Assembly: GCA_964466785.1 (NCBI GenBank) | Contig: CAYXOD010000005.1 | Location: 155,101-219,100 of the forward strand | Direction: 5' to 3' | DNA: 64,000 nt | Source: Fervidibacter sp964466785 | Lineage (GTDB): Bacteria; Armatimonadota; Fervidibacteria; Fervidibacterales; Fervidibacteraceae | Part shown: piece by piece, positions 16,930 to 27,000 of the stretch | Position numbering within the stretch: the stretch's first letter is position 1 | Layout of the letters: the number at the start of each line of letters is the position of its first letter | The notes under the pieces: model-generated | Told to the model about the DNA's origin: nothing | Databases searched by the model: none | Seen by the model: only the letters and a program-made list of their open reading frames with translations | Translations under genes and position numbers: made by a program

Positions 16930-18648
16930 TTATCGCTTTTGAACGGTGCTGATTCGCGACAGCAACTCTTGAGCGTGTTGCAGTGACGCTTGAGTTATTT
17001 GCTTGCCAGAGAGCATCCTTGCAAGTTCCTTCACTCGTTCCTCAAATTGGAGCGAAGTTACGATAACTCTCGTTCGTTTGCCCTCTGTCACTTTTTCAAC
17101 TTGCAAGTGCCAATCGGCGAGGGCAGCAATTTGCGGCAAGTGCGTGACGCACAGAACTTGAGCGTAGCGAGAAACCTCACGCAACTTTTCACCGACTGCT
17201 TCCGCCGTTTTGCCTCCGATGCCGACATCAATTTCGTCAAAGACTAGGACAGGGATTTCATGAGTTCTTTGCAAACTAGCTTTGAGTGCAAGCATCGTCC
17301 GAGAGATTTCGCCACCAGAAGCGATTTTCACCAAAGGCTTTAGGGGTTCGCCAGGGTTCGTTGAAATCAAAAACTCAACTTGGTCAATTCCGTCTCTGCC
17401 GAAAGCAAAAACACCGTCAGGGAGTTTTAAACCGTTCGGGTCAGGGATGCGGTCAATTGCGATTTTGAACTTTGCTTTCTCCATCATGAGCGCTTTCAAG
17501 TGACTTTGAACCGTTTTTTCAAGTTGGTGAGCAACTTCCTTTCTCGCTTGCGACAAGGCAAGGGCTGCCCCCGATAATTTGCTTCTCAACTCTTCACGCT
17601 CTTTTTGAAGCGTCTCTAATCGCTCTTCGCTTGTCTCCAACTTCTGAAGTTCGCGCTCAATTTGCTCACGATACTGAAGAATTGCGGAGATTGTGTCTCC
17701 GTATTTTCGCTTGAGCCGACGAATTAAGTCCAACCTGTTTTCCACCTCATCCAGCCGTTCGGGGTCAAACTCAACCCGCAACGCATACCGCTCCAACTCA
17801 AACCCAGCCTCTTGAATAGTGTCAAAAGCTTGAGAGAGTGCGTTTTGCCATTCGCTTAAAATTGGGTCAATGTGAGCGATTTCCTTCAATGCTTGCAGTG
17901 CGTTGCCCAAAGCATCAAGAGCACCTTCATCACCCATCAATTGCTGAACTGAGTAATTCACCCGTTCAACGATCTTTTCGGCATTAGCCAACAACTGCCT
18001 CTCTCGCAACAGTTCCTCTTCTTCACCCTCTTTCAAATTTGCCTTGTCAATTTCATCGGCTTGGTAACGGAGCAAATCAAGCCGTTGAATCCTGTCGCGC
18101 TCACTCTGTTGCAATTCGGAAAGTTCCCGCTCAACTTGCATAAGTTGACGATAAAAACTCATGTATTGCTCTTTCAAACTCAACAGTTCATCTCCGCCGA
18201 AAGCATCCAAGAAGCGCAGGTGATTGTATGGCTCAAGAAGTGATTGGTGCTCGTGTTGACCGTGAATGTCAACGAGGGACTTGCCAATTTGTTTGAGCGT
18301 CGCAACAGTTGCCGCACGACCGTTAACTCGGCACCGGCTTCGCCCAGACCTTGACAATTCCCGAGAGAGGATTAGTGTTTCGTCTTCTGGTTCAAGACCC
18401 AGTTCCCCCAAAACTTCCTTCCCTTGCGGAAAACGGCTCAAGTCAAAAACCGCTTCCACAACCATGACATCCGTTCCAGTTCTAATCAAGTCAATATCGC
18501 CTTTGCCACCTATCAAGAAATTGAGCGCGTGGATGATGATGGATTTGCCAGCCCCAGTTTCACCTGTCAGCACATTGAAACCGTTTTGAAAGGGAACTTG
18601 CACTTCGTCAATAACAGCGAGGTTGCGTATCAGCAACTCGGTCAGCAT
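16930..18648 (-). CDS. recN: DNA repair protein RecN
   Basis: A 572-residue SMC-like ATPase for recombination repair of double-strand breaks. The N-terminus has MLTELLIRNLAVIDEV and Walker A GETGAGKS, with ALNFLIGGKG. The short coiled coils follow. The C-terminal half has the ABC signature ASGGEISRTMLALK, Walker B IPVLVFDEIDVGIGG and VLCVTHLPQIAALAD. Length and order match the family. The upstream 185 bp (16745-16929) between it and the broken gene holds only a twice-repeated GAGCCGATTTTC phrase. Confidence 0.97.
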   Translation of the reverse strand: MLTELLIRNLAVIDEVQVPFQNGFNVLTGETGAGKSIIIHALNFLIGGKGDIDLIRTGTDVMVVEAVFDLSRFPQGKEVLGELGLEPEDETLILSRELSRSGRSRCRVNGRAATVATLKQIGKSLVDIHGQHEHQSLLEPYNHLRFLDAFGGDELLSLKEQYMSFYRQLMQVERELSELQQSERDRIQRLDLLRYQADEIDKANLKEGEEEELLRERQLLANAEKIVERVNYSVQQLMGDEGALDALGNALQALKEIAHIDPILSEWQNALSQAFDTIQEAGFELERYALRVEFDPERLDEVENRLDLIRRLKRKYGDTISAILQYREQIERELQKLETSEERLETLQKEREELRSKLSGAALALSQARKEVAHQLEKTVQSHLKALMMEKAKFKIAIDRIPDPNGLKLPDGVFAFGRDGIDQVEFLISTNPGEPLKPLVKIASGGEISRTMLALKASLQRTHEIPVLVFDEIDVGIGGKTAEAVGEKLREVSRYAQVLCVTHLPQIAALADWHLQVEKVTEGKRTRVIVTSLQFEERVKELARMLSGKQITQASLQHAQELLSRISTVQKR

Positions 18649-18734
18649 GGTTTATCACCCTCATTGACAGTTGCTTTGCAAGAGTTCTTCACCATTTAGC
18701 AATTATCGCACACCTCTGCTGAAATGGTAGAGGA

Positions 18735-19590
18735 TCTTTTAAACTGCGTCAAAAAGAAATCATCGCAGTCTTAGAGCTGCTTTCCCGAGCCGATGAAAAA
18801 GGGAGAGGGAGGCTCCTGCCGAACCTTGGGGCTGCAGGAGCGACTTTGGTCGCGACGAATATGTGACGAAAAATAGAAACACAAGTTCAGGACTAAAGCC
18901 CCTCCTACAGTTAATGCTGACATCGGCGCGTCAGGAGACGTGCCTTCTCAAAGATTTTGGTAGCGTTGGGGCTTGTACCTGTCGGATAATCAGTTTTCTG
19001 AAACGACGGTTCTTCAGGACTTTCATGATGTGTGGCTCTGCAGTCGTCGCCTACAAGGTAAGGATTTACTTTTGCCGTTGCCTTTATAAATGTCAGAAAG
19101 TCCCAATGAGCGCAAACCAGCGTCTCCAATCCTTTGTGCTACTTGATGGGCTTGGTTGAAGGTGCTGGAAGCCTTTTTACTTTTTGCTTACTCTTGCCAT
19201 CGCTTTTGTAAGGGAAGAAAGCACCTTTAAGTGCTCGTAAGCGTCCTCAAATTCTTGTGCTGCTTGAGGGGCTTGATTCCAGAAGGTTTGCTCTGTCACA
19301 CGCTTACAAGTGGTGACGCTACAACAATTTCGGTGATTTCAAACTGCCGTCGCCTACAAGTGGCGATGCTACCATCAATTCACAGGGCGGGTGACGCGGG
19401 TCGTGGGACGGGTTAGGCAAATCGGCAGTTCGGCAGATGGGCAAGTCAGCAGATGGGAGGGCGAACCTCCCGGTGAGCCCATAAAGGGTTCGGCAGGTCA
19501 GCAAATCGGCAAGTCGGCAGATGGACAGATTGGTAATTGGCGAATTGGTCATTGGTGAATTGTTTGCCCTTGACAGTCCTTAATTACTGC
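18735..19590. repeat. Gene-poor 0.9-kb gap with dispersed repeats
   Basis: Between recN and smc no intact gene is visible. Repeats seen: the GCGACTTTAGTCGC-type unit near 18829-18850 and 18889-18912, the GGCGCGTCAGGAGACG unit at 18927-18947, CTACAAGTGGCGATGCTACC-type units at about 19300-19330 and 19344-19375, and the AAATCGGCAAGTCGG phrase at 19413-19530. The middle contains a TPR-gene relic (see 19076-19285). Confidence 0.6.
19076..19285 (-). pseudogene. Relic of a TPR-like secreted-repeat gene
   Basis: The minus strand reads FWNQAPQAAQEFEDAYEHLKVLSS in one frame and, after a shift, FNQAHQVAQRIGDAGLRSLG in another. Both resemble the units FKQAFQLAREIGDASWRLH of the broken gene at 53543-54349. 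It is a leftover of about two repeats with no start or end. Confidence 0.5.
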
Positions 19591-19594
19591 GGTG

Positions 19595-22500
19595 TTATTG
19601 TTGCTCTGTCCATTCCAGTGCTTCTTTCAACGACAGCGAAAGGATTTTCGAAACCCCTTCTTCTATTGTTACGCCATAAAGGTGGTCGGTAGCCTGAAGG
19701 GTGACGGGGTTGTGGGTGATGACAATGAACTGAGTTCGGTCGGAGAATTCCCGCAAAAGCGAGATGAACCTATCAGTGTTTGAATCGTCCAGAGGTGCAT
19801 CAACTTCGTCAAGCAAGACGAACGGTGCGGGGTTGATTTTGAGGAGTGCGAAAAGGAAGCAAAGCCCAACAATTGCCTTCTCCCCACCCGAAAGGGACAG
19901 CAAATCCTGTTCAGCCTTGCCTGGAAGTTTCACCTTAACTTCAACCCCACTTTCAGCCAAAGTTTGCCCCTCAGTCAAAATCAGCCGACCCTCACCGCCT
20001 TGCCAGAACCTTTGAACCATCTCGTTGAAAGTTTCGCTCACCTGCTCAAGGACTTCCTTAAACCTTTCGCGGAATTGATGCTCCAACGATTCCAGCCCAC
20101 TCAGGAGTTCACTTCGCGCCGCCTCTAAGTCAGCGATTTGAGTTTGCAAGAACGCAATCCTTTCCTTGAGCCGTTCGTATTCGTCCAGAACGCTGAGTCT
20201 GACTTCCCCAAGTGCTGCTATCTCTTGCTTGATTCGTTCCAATTCGTCCAACGCAATTTGCTTTTGCTCCAGCCGTTGGGCTTCAGAGTGGGCATCTTCA
20301 ACGGTGACCTGATACTCTTCAATCAACCTTCGCTCAATTTCCCCTTTCTCCGCTTCAGCCTGAGTTAACCTGACTTCGCACCGATGAACTTCTTCGGTTT
20401 GAGTCGCCTTTTTCGCTGACAAATCTGCGAGCCTTTGTTCTACTTCCTCTCGCTGTTGCACCAACTTCCTTCGTTCTTCGTGCCAATTTTTCAAAGCTTC
20501 CTCAAGTTGCTCCCTTCGCTTCAAGCACTCTTCAAGTTGGCGCTCAATGTTCGGCAACCGCTCGCTCAAATCCAGCAACTCGTTTTCAATTGCCTGAGCT
20601 TCCTCGTTCAAAGACAAATCTTGCCGACGGAGTTCATCTATCAATTCTGTCAACTCCGATATTCGCCGTTGCAAGTTTTCAAATTGCGTTTGCCATTGTG
20701 CCGTCGCTAACTTAAACTGTTGCCATTGCTGGTTTACGGATTCATACTGTTGAATTGCTTCGTTGAGTTTCGCTTGAGCGGACGCAAGTTTTTGCTGGAC
20801 TTCCTCGCGCTTGTTTTCAAGATGGACGATTTGTTGGCGGAATTTTTCCACTTCCTGTTGCAAACCGTCGATCTCCCGCTGCAACCTGACCGCTTCAGCA
20901 TCAAGTCGCTCCAATTCCTTTTGTCTTCTCTCCCGTTCGGCAGCAATTCGCTTTGCTTCTTCGCTTACCCGATCACTGATTCGCCTTTGCTCTTCTCGCT
21001 TTTGCAGCTTTGATGTCAATTCGCTTTGAAGGGCTTCCATTTCCACTTCCACGAGTTTCAACTGCGCCTCCAGTTCCCTCGCTTGACTTTCCAAAACACG
21101 AACTCGGATTGACAGTTCTTCTCGTTCCCTTTGGCGAAGGAAGATGCTGCCTGCGCCTTGAGTGGTAACGCCTCCAGATATTGTGCCCGTTGGGGCGATA
21201 ACCTCACCTGAGCGGGTGACGAACCGAACACCTTTGAGTTTTGGTGCTAACTTCCTTGCAACTTCAAGGTTTTCAACGAGCAAAGTGTTTCTTAAAGCAT
21301 GTCGGACAGCGGAAACAAATCTCTCGTCGGTCACTTGCACTAACTCACTTGCCCAACCAATTACGCCCTCGGCTTCAACCTGTGCCAACTCCTTTTCCTC
21401 GCCATATCCCAATTCCATCAAAAAGTCAAGGGCGATGAAAGTCGCTCTACCAGAGTTCGTTGACTTCAGGAAGTCAATGGCAGATTGAACTTCAGCGAAA
21501 GAGGGGGCAACGAGATAGTTTGCAGCAGCACCCAGAGCGCTCTCATATGCGATTTCAAGCCCTTCAGGAACTTTGATGAGTTGGGAGAGCAAGTGGAATT
21601 CGCCTTGCAATTTCCCTTCCCTGATGGCGGTCAAAACTGCCCTCGCTCCCTGCGGTATTCCAACCATTGACAACTCCATCTCTTCCAAAGCGGCAAGGCG
21701 AGCCTTCATCGCTGCCAAATGTTCGCGCGCTTGGGCGATTTGATGGCGCAAGTTGAGGGAGTGCTCCCGCTTCTCGGCAATCCTCTGCTGCAATTGGTGC
21801 ACAACTTTGTCAAGTTCATCGGTTGCAACCATTTGGTGCTGTGAGGTCAACTTCTCCCAATCCTGTTGCAGTTGTGCCAGCAACTCGCGGATATTTGACT
21901 TTTCTCGTTCAACTTCCATTTGCCTTGAGCGAAGTGACTGAATAAGTGGCTCATAAGAAGCGAGTTGCGATCTCACCTCCGCAAGCGAACGCTCAACTTC
22001 AAAGTGCTCCTCTCGGGCTTGTCTCACAGTTTGTTCCAATTCGTAAACATTCTCCCGCGCTCTGGTTAAAGATTCCTGCATTTGGGCTTCTTGCTCCTCA
22101 AAGAGCGATTTTTGATGTTGCAGGGCATCAAGTTGTTTTTGCGCTTCGGTAAGTTCAGAGTCTATCCGCTTTGACCTTTCAGCAATGTAGGCTTTCTGTT
22201 GGGCAATTTGTAAGCGTCGTTGCGTCAGGTGCTTTTGCCTCTCTTGACAAAGTGCGAGTTCGTTTTCAAGTCCTTTCGCTTCTTCAAGGGCTTGGGCTGC
22301 AGAAGTCTGAAGCTGTTGAAGCCCTCCCTCCATTTCAGCAAGAGCCATTTCAACCTCGGAGCGTTTAGTGTTGGTTGCCGCGATTTGTTCGTCCGTTTCC
22401 GAGACCACTCTCTTCAGCATTTCTAGTTCTTCTTTCAACCTCTCAACTCTTCTCAACCGAACTTGGTGCTCCCAACCTAAAAGGGCTATGTTCAATTCCC

Positions 22501-23203
22501 GCTGCCTCTTCAGCAATCGTTCATACTTTCGAGCCTTTTCAACCTCACCAGTTAGAGCGTCTCGCTGCCTCAAAAGTTCAGCGACCAAGTCACGAATTCT
22601 TGTCAAGTTCTTTTCAGTTCTTTCCAAGTTCGTCAAAGTGCCTTCACGGCGCAGTTGAAACCTGTGGACACCGGCAACTTGCTCAATCAGCTTGCGCCTT
22701 TCTTGTGGCGAAAGAAAAACCAGATGGTCAATTTCAGCCTGTCCGACGAAAGCGTAACTGTCCGCTGACAATCCCAACTCAAGGAGCAAATCTTGGACAT
22801 CTCTAAGCCGGCAAGGGACGCGATTGATGGCAAATTGGCTTTCGCCAGTACGTTTCAGTCTGCGGGTGATGACGATTTCGGAAAGAAGTTCGTGAGGGCA
22901 AGCAAAGAAAGATTGATCGCCGTCACTGCTTTCAAGGGGTTCGTCTAACTCAAGGGTAAGTGAAACTTCGGCGATACTTGCTGACTTGACTCTACCGTTG
23001 CCGGCGAAAAGCAAATCGGCTGCTTTTAGGGACCTTAAAGCCTTAGTGCTTCTTTCGCCCATAACCCAAATGATTGCATCCAAGATGTTTGACTTGCCCG
23101 AGCCGTTTGGTCCGACGACAGCGGTAATGCCCGGAGCGAAAATCAATTCTGTTCGGTTAGCAAAACTTTTGAACCCAAACAAACTCAGGCTTTTTAGTTT
23201 CAT
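19595..23203 (-). CDS. smc: Chromosome segregation protein SMC
   Basis: A 1202-residue structural-maintenance-of-chromosomes ATPase. Residues 1-160: MKLKSLSLFGFKSFAN and Walker A GPNGSGKSNILDAI, then GQAEIDHLVFLSPQERR. Long coiled coils follow, with the hinge (GIPQGARAVLTAI... to about residue 690, including GEVIAPTGTISGG) in the middle. The C-terminal head has the signature LLSLSGGEKAIVGLCF and Walker B FVLLDEVDAPLD. It loads onto DNA with ScpA/ScpB (not in the window) to organise and separate chromosomes. A start with no long extension is favoured as the Walker A lies at the normal distance. The membrane coiled-coil gene lies 39 bp upstream on the same strand. Confidence 0.98.
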   Translation of the reverse strand: MKLKSLSLFGFKSFANRTELIFAPGITAVVGPNGSGKSNILDAIIWVMGERSTKALRSLKAADLLFAGNGRVKSASIAEVSLTLELDEPLESSDGDQSFFACPHELLSEIVITRRLKRTGESQFAINRVPCRLRDVQDLLLELGLSADSYAFVGQAEIDHLVFLSPQERRKLIEQVAGVHRFQLRREGTLTNLERTEKNLTRIRDLVAELLRQRDALTGEVEKARKYERLLKRQRELNIALLGWEHQVRLRRVERLKEELEMLKRVVSETDEQIAATNTKRSEVEMALAEMEGGLQQLQTSAAQALEEAKGLENELALCQERQKHLTQRRLQIAQQKAYIAERSKRIDSELTEAQKQLDALQHQKSLFEEQEAQMQESLTRARENVYELEQTVRQAREEHFEVERSLAEVRSQLASYEPLIQSLRSRQMEVEREKSNIRELLAQLQQDWEKLTSQHQMVATDELDKVVHQLQQRIAEKREHSLNLRHQIAQAREHLAAMKARLAALEEMELSMVGIPQGARAVLTAIREGKLQGEFHLLSQLIKVPEGLEIAYESALGAAANYLVAPSFAEVQSAIDFLKSTNSGRATFIALDFLMELGYGEEKELAQVEAEGVIGWASELVQVTDERFVSAVRHALRNTLLVENLEVARKLAPKLKGVRFVTRSGEVIAPTGTISGGVTTQGAGSIFLRQREREELSIRVRVLESQARELEAQLKLVEVEMEALQSELTSKLQKREEQRRISDRVSEEAKRIAAERERRQKELERLDAEAVRLQREIDGLQQEVEKFRQQIVHLENKREEVQQKLASAQAKLNEAIQQYESVNQQWQQFKLATAQWQTQFENLQRRISELTELIDELRRQDLSLNEEAQAIENELLDLSERLPNIERQLEECLKRREQLEEALKNWHEERRKLVQQREEVEQRLADLSAKKATQTEEVHRCEVRLTQAEAEKGEIERRLIEEYQVTVEDAHSEAQRLEQKQIALDELERIKQEIAALGEVRLSVLDEYERLKERIAFLQTQIADLEAARSELLSGLESLEHQFRERFKEVLEQVSETFNEMVQRFWQGGEGRLILTEGQTLAESGVEVKVKLPGKAEQDLLSLSGGEKAIVGLCFLFALLKINPAPFVLLDEVDAPLDDSNTDRFISLLREFSDRTQFIVITHNPVTLQATDHLYGVTIEEGVSKILSLSLKEALEWTEQQ

Positions 23204-23242
23204 GTCAGCACCTCAATCCTACAGTGCAGGTTAGCAATTGCG

Positions 23243-23806
23243 TCACGGAGATTTAGTTTCCGCGTTTACCAACCTTTCCAAAGCATCTTGGACTTTCGCT
23301 AATTCCTGCCTCGCATTTACTGGGTCTTGTTCTACCAATATTGGCAACTGGCGCAGCATTCGTTGAATATTTTGAACTTGAATGCGACCGTTGTCACTGA
23401 GCAAAGGTTCAGCGTCTCGTAGCCATCGGCTTGCTTCGTCAAGTCGGAAAGCAACTTGATAGCGCTTTGGCGGATCGGCTTGAAGGTCAACGCTCGCATA
23501 GCCCAACTCGGCAGCAGCCCGTTCAAGGAAAACTTTACGAGCCGAAGCGAGAACAGTCCGCAACTGAGCAATTTGCTCGCTGAATTCCGCTATCCGCCGC
23601 TGCTCCTTGACCAATTTAATTCCCAAGGCTAACGCCACAACGAGCGTAATCACAAACAAAACCCAACCAAGCACGAAAATAAAGCGAGAAGGCGTAGGCG
23701 CTGGCTTCTCAGTGATTGTTTCAGGCGAAATTGCCTTAGAAGTTTCAGGTTCTGATGGCTCCTTTTGACCTTGTCCATCCCTTTCTCGCTCTTCCATCGT
23801 CTTCAT
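23243..23806 (-). CDS. Single-pass membrane protein with coiled coil (unrecognised)
   Basis: A 187-residue product. A charged, disordered N-terminus (MKTMEERERDGQGQKEPSEP) is followed by one hydrophobic span (FIFVLGWVLFVITLVVALALG), then helices with heptad pattern (IKLVKEQRRIAEFSEQIAQL and on). AAGGGGAG lies just before the ATG at 23806; a longer start at 23923 is possible. Orientation is N-in by the charge pattern. It precedes smc by 39 bp, so it is probably co-transcribed, but no role in chromosome biology can be claimed. Confidence 0.65.
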   Translation of the reverse strand: MKTMEERERDGQGQKEPSEPETSKAISPETITEKPAPTPSRFIFVLGWVLFVITLVVALALGIKLVKEQRRIAEFSEQIAQLRTVLASARKVFLERAAAELGYASVDLQADPPKRYQVAFRLDEASRWLRDAEPLLSDNGRIQVQNIQRMLRQLPILVEQDPVNARQELAKVQDALERLVNAETKSP

Positions 23807-24007
23807 CCGCTCCCCTTCAAGGTAAGGCTCAATCTCACATCGCGCCAAATTGAACCGCTCAGTTTTTCGCTGCTTAAACTTCATCCACGCTGCAAAAACG
23901 AACCGCTTATAATTTTTGCACACCTTTCATGCTTTATTCGCTGTGTTGGACAAGCCCATGTTGGGGCTTGACAGAAGCCTCCCCCTAACACTTTGAACCT
24001 CCCATTG

Positions 24008-24060
24008 AGAAAAATCGGCGTGAAAAACAAAACGGCGCGTCAGGAGACAAGCCCTCCGAG
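24008..24060 (+). repeat. Dispersed repeat related to the porin terminator
   Basis: GGCGTGAAAAACAAAACGGCGCGTC then AGGAGAC and CCCTCCGAGAAAA match 10721-10750 (GGCGTGAAAAAGACGGCGCGTC...) and the units at 10676 and 18927. It lies at the 3' end of the GH13 gene. In this copy the second arm of the hairpin is diverged. Confidence 0.55.
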
Positions 24061-24090
24061 AAAACCGCTAAATGAGCATAGCGCAAAATG

Positions 24091-27000
24091 TCACTCAATT
24101 TCAAAGTGCAAAAAACGGGTTGCGAAATTTGTCAATTCGCCGTCCAACCAAGCAAAGAAAACGGTGCAGATCTCCCCGTCTTTGAGCACGAAGCAGTTTT
24201 GTAAATCGCCTTCAATGTTTTTCAAAGCGACGACCCCTGCTTTTGTGTGCAACCGAATTTGCGGGTCGTTCGGGTTAAGAGGCAAAAGTCGAGATTGCCA
24301 ATCTCGCTCACCAATTTCAGTGACATCGCGCCAACCCTTGACAGTATTGACGACAATTTTTTCAACGCTGGTGAAGGTCATTGTCAGCGCCAAAAAGGCA
24401 CGAACTTTTCGGATCGGCTTGACAGGTTCAACACTCCCTTGAACATAGATGCCGTCGCTCTTAACTTCGTAGCGCAATCTGTAGTTGATGCGAGGGTTCA
24501 AATGCCACCAATGACCAGCCCAAGTCGTTGCCAATGCTCCTTCAAAAGCGATACCGTCTCGAAGCAATTCAACCCTATCGGGATACCTGCAAGCCCTCAC
24601 TCGTCCGACAGTTCGCACCGTCCTTCGTTCACCTTCAGCACGCCAAGCACCACCTTCATCACGGTCAGGGAAGATGCCGTAATCACTGTAAAGTTCACTT
24701 CCGATTAAAACCGTTTTCCACTCTCCCTTATCCCTCACTTCCATCCTGATGGGCAAACCTCCAAGGGAGCGAGAAACTGTCAAGCACAAGCGAGGTGTTT
24801 GCAAATCGGTGTGAACCCCAGAAAAGGCAGGACGAGGGAAGCAAGACGGGGGACGAATGATAGGTTGAGCATCAACGACGATGGCGAAGGAAAGCCGATT
24901 TTGTCCATTAGGAGTGATGCTAACGGAGATTGATTCGTCGGGGTTGAGCCAAACTTGCAAGGAACTTCCGTCCCACTCAATTAATGTCAACCAACTGCCG
25001 TCAGCCAATTGAATGCGAATCGGCGTCTCAATTGGCGATGGTAAAACTTTCGTCGCATCCCAAAGCAACTGGGGTCGTTCGTGGCGAACAATCACTGGTT
25101 CTTCCATCGTCCCTTCGGCGGTGGCAATGCGCCATCGTTTTGGCTTGACAAAATTGAACTGCCAAGCGAGGTCATGGTGGGCAAGTTTGACGGGCAATTT
25201 CATTTGCAAGTCCGATTTGTAGCGCCACAAGCCATCGCCCTGCTCCCATTGCCAATCAATTTCTGCAACAGTCCTAATCACTGCTCCCATTCTTCGTTTG
25301 ATTGACAATTTGCCCGATAAGCTCTTTTCGCTTCGTTGAACTTCACTCACTTCAAACGGCAACTTTTCACCAGGCGCAACCTTGAACTCGCCTTCGTGCC
25401 ATTGACCCGTCAGTATGTCGCCGACGCTCAAAAAACCCTCGTTGGAAAAGGACAAAGGAGACAAGGCAAGGGGCATAGGTTTTGAAGGTTTAGGGGCAAG
25501 TTTCTGTGAGCGGGTAATATCGGTCAGCAAGGCAAGTTCAAAAGGTGACAGTGTCAGGGTTACAATGCCCTTGCGAACTTGGTAAACTTTGCCTGTCCAT
25601 ACATCACCAACTTGAGACCAACTTGCCATTCCCGATGGTAACTTGACTTTCACGGTTTTCCCATCACTGCCGAAATTGACCAAAGCGACGGTGCTTTGGT
25701 TTGCAGAAAATCGGTGAACCGCAAAGACCGACTCGTCGTTAACTTGAACGCTCAAATAATCGGCATCGCCGTCCCTCAATTCCATCAAGGACAATCGCAA
25801 TTGCATTAAACGAGCAATGAAATCTGTCAAGCCGACATCTTGGTCTTCGTAGATGAACGGGACCCCTTCACTGACAACGCACACAGCGAACATCGCTTTT
25901 GAGTAACTGACTCCCAACCGACCTTGAACATCTGGGAAGTCATGGTTTGCCAACCAGCGAACAATTCTTTTCGCTCCGCCTTTGGGGAATGTGTATCGTT
26001 GATGCTGAAGCCAGCGTCTTAATTTCGGAACAAACTCTTTCGTCGGCATGTTTGCCAACCTCATTGCGACGAAGCAAAACGGGAAGCCGTAATCAAAGTC
26101 GCTGTTTACCACATACGGCGTGCCTGATGCCTCAGGGTAGAACACGGCTTGACCACGAACCCTTTTAACGGCGTTTCTCGCTTCCCGCAAAATTTGCAAC
26201 GCCCCCCACAAGCCTGATTGACTTGGGCGAATGTGAGGTCGCTCCGTCCCTTGAACTTTCGATTTCCCGATTTGCCTAATTGCCGACCTCCAATTTGGCG
26301 GACCGCCGTGAGCGACATCAACTCGCCAACCGTCAATGCCAAACTCTTTTGCAAAATGTGCTGCAACTTTCGCCATGTATTCAATCCAACCTGGATGGGC
26401 GTAGTCAAAAGCATAACAGCCCCACCAATGGATTGGTCGCCCTTTTTCGTCGGCGCAAATCCAACTGTCCTGACCGGCGTCAAATTTTGCCCTCTGCTCT
26501 TTCCCCAATTCGCTTTCGGGTCTTGGTCCGTGCGGGATCAAGTCAAGCAGAACTCTCATGCCTAACTGATGAGCCTTTGCAACCAATGCTTTCAAATCCT
26601 CAGCAGTCCCGACTTCGGGGCGAATTGAGAAATAGTCAAGGGGGGCGTAAATGCCGGGCGTGTATGGCGGCAGCCAAATTGTTTTGGCACCGAGCCTTTT
26701 AAGATGAGGGAGTAAGCGGGTGATGTTGCGGTAAGTGTGCGAAACGGCAGGTTCGTAAAATGCACCATCAAAAACATCCTTCGGTGTATCGGGAAGCGGT
26801 TTCAAGCCGAATGCATCATAAGCGTCCCAAAGGCGTGAAAGCCAATCCCGTTCGTTACCCTCGGCAGCGATGAGAAACTGAGTGCCCAATTCAGCAGTCC
26901 AACCTTTGTAGATGCGGTCTTGGACACCAAGCCAGTGAGAAAAACGGGACGCAGGAAGAGAGACGCGGGACGGAGAGTGCAAAATGTCAACGACTTCGGC

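Noticed and set aside
19413..19530. Near-tandem AAATCGGCAAGTCGG phrases as a CRISPR-like array
   Set aside because: No regular spacers or conserved repeat length; they are simple degenerate repeats.
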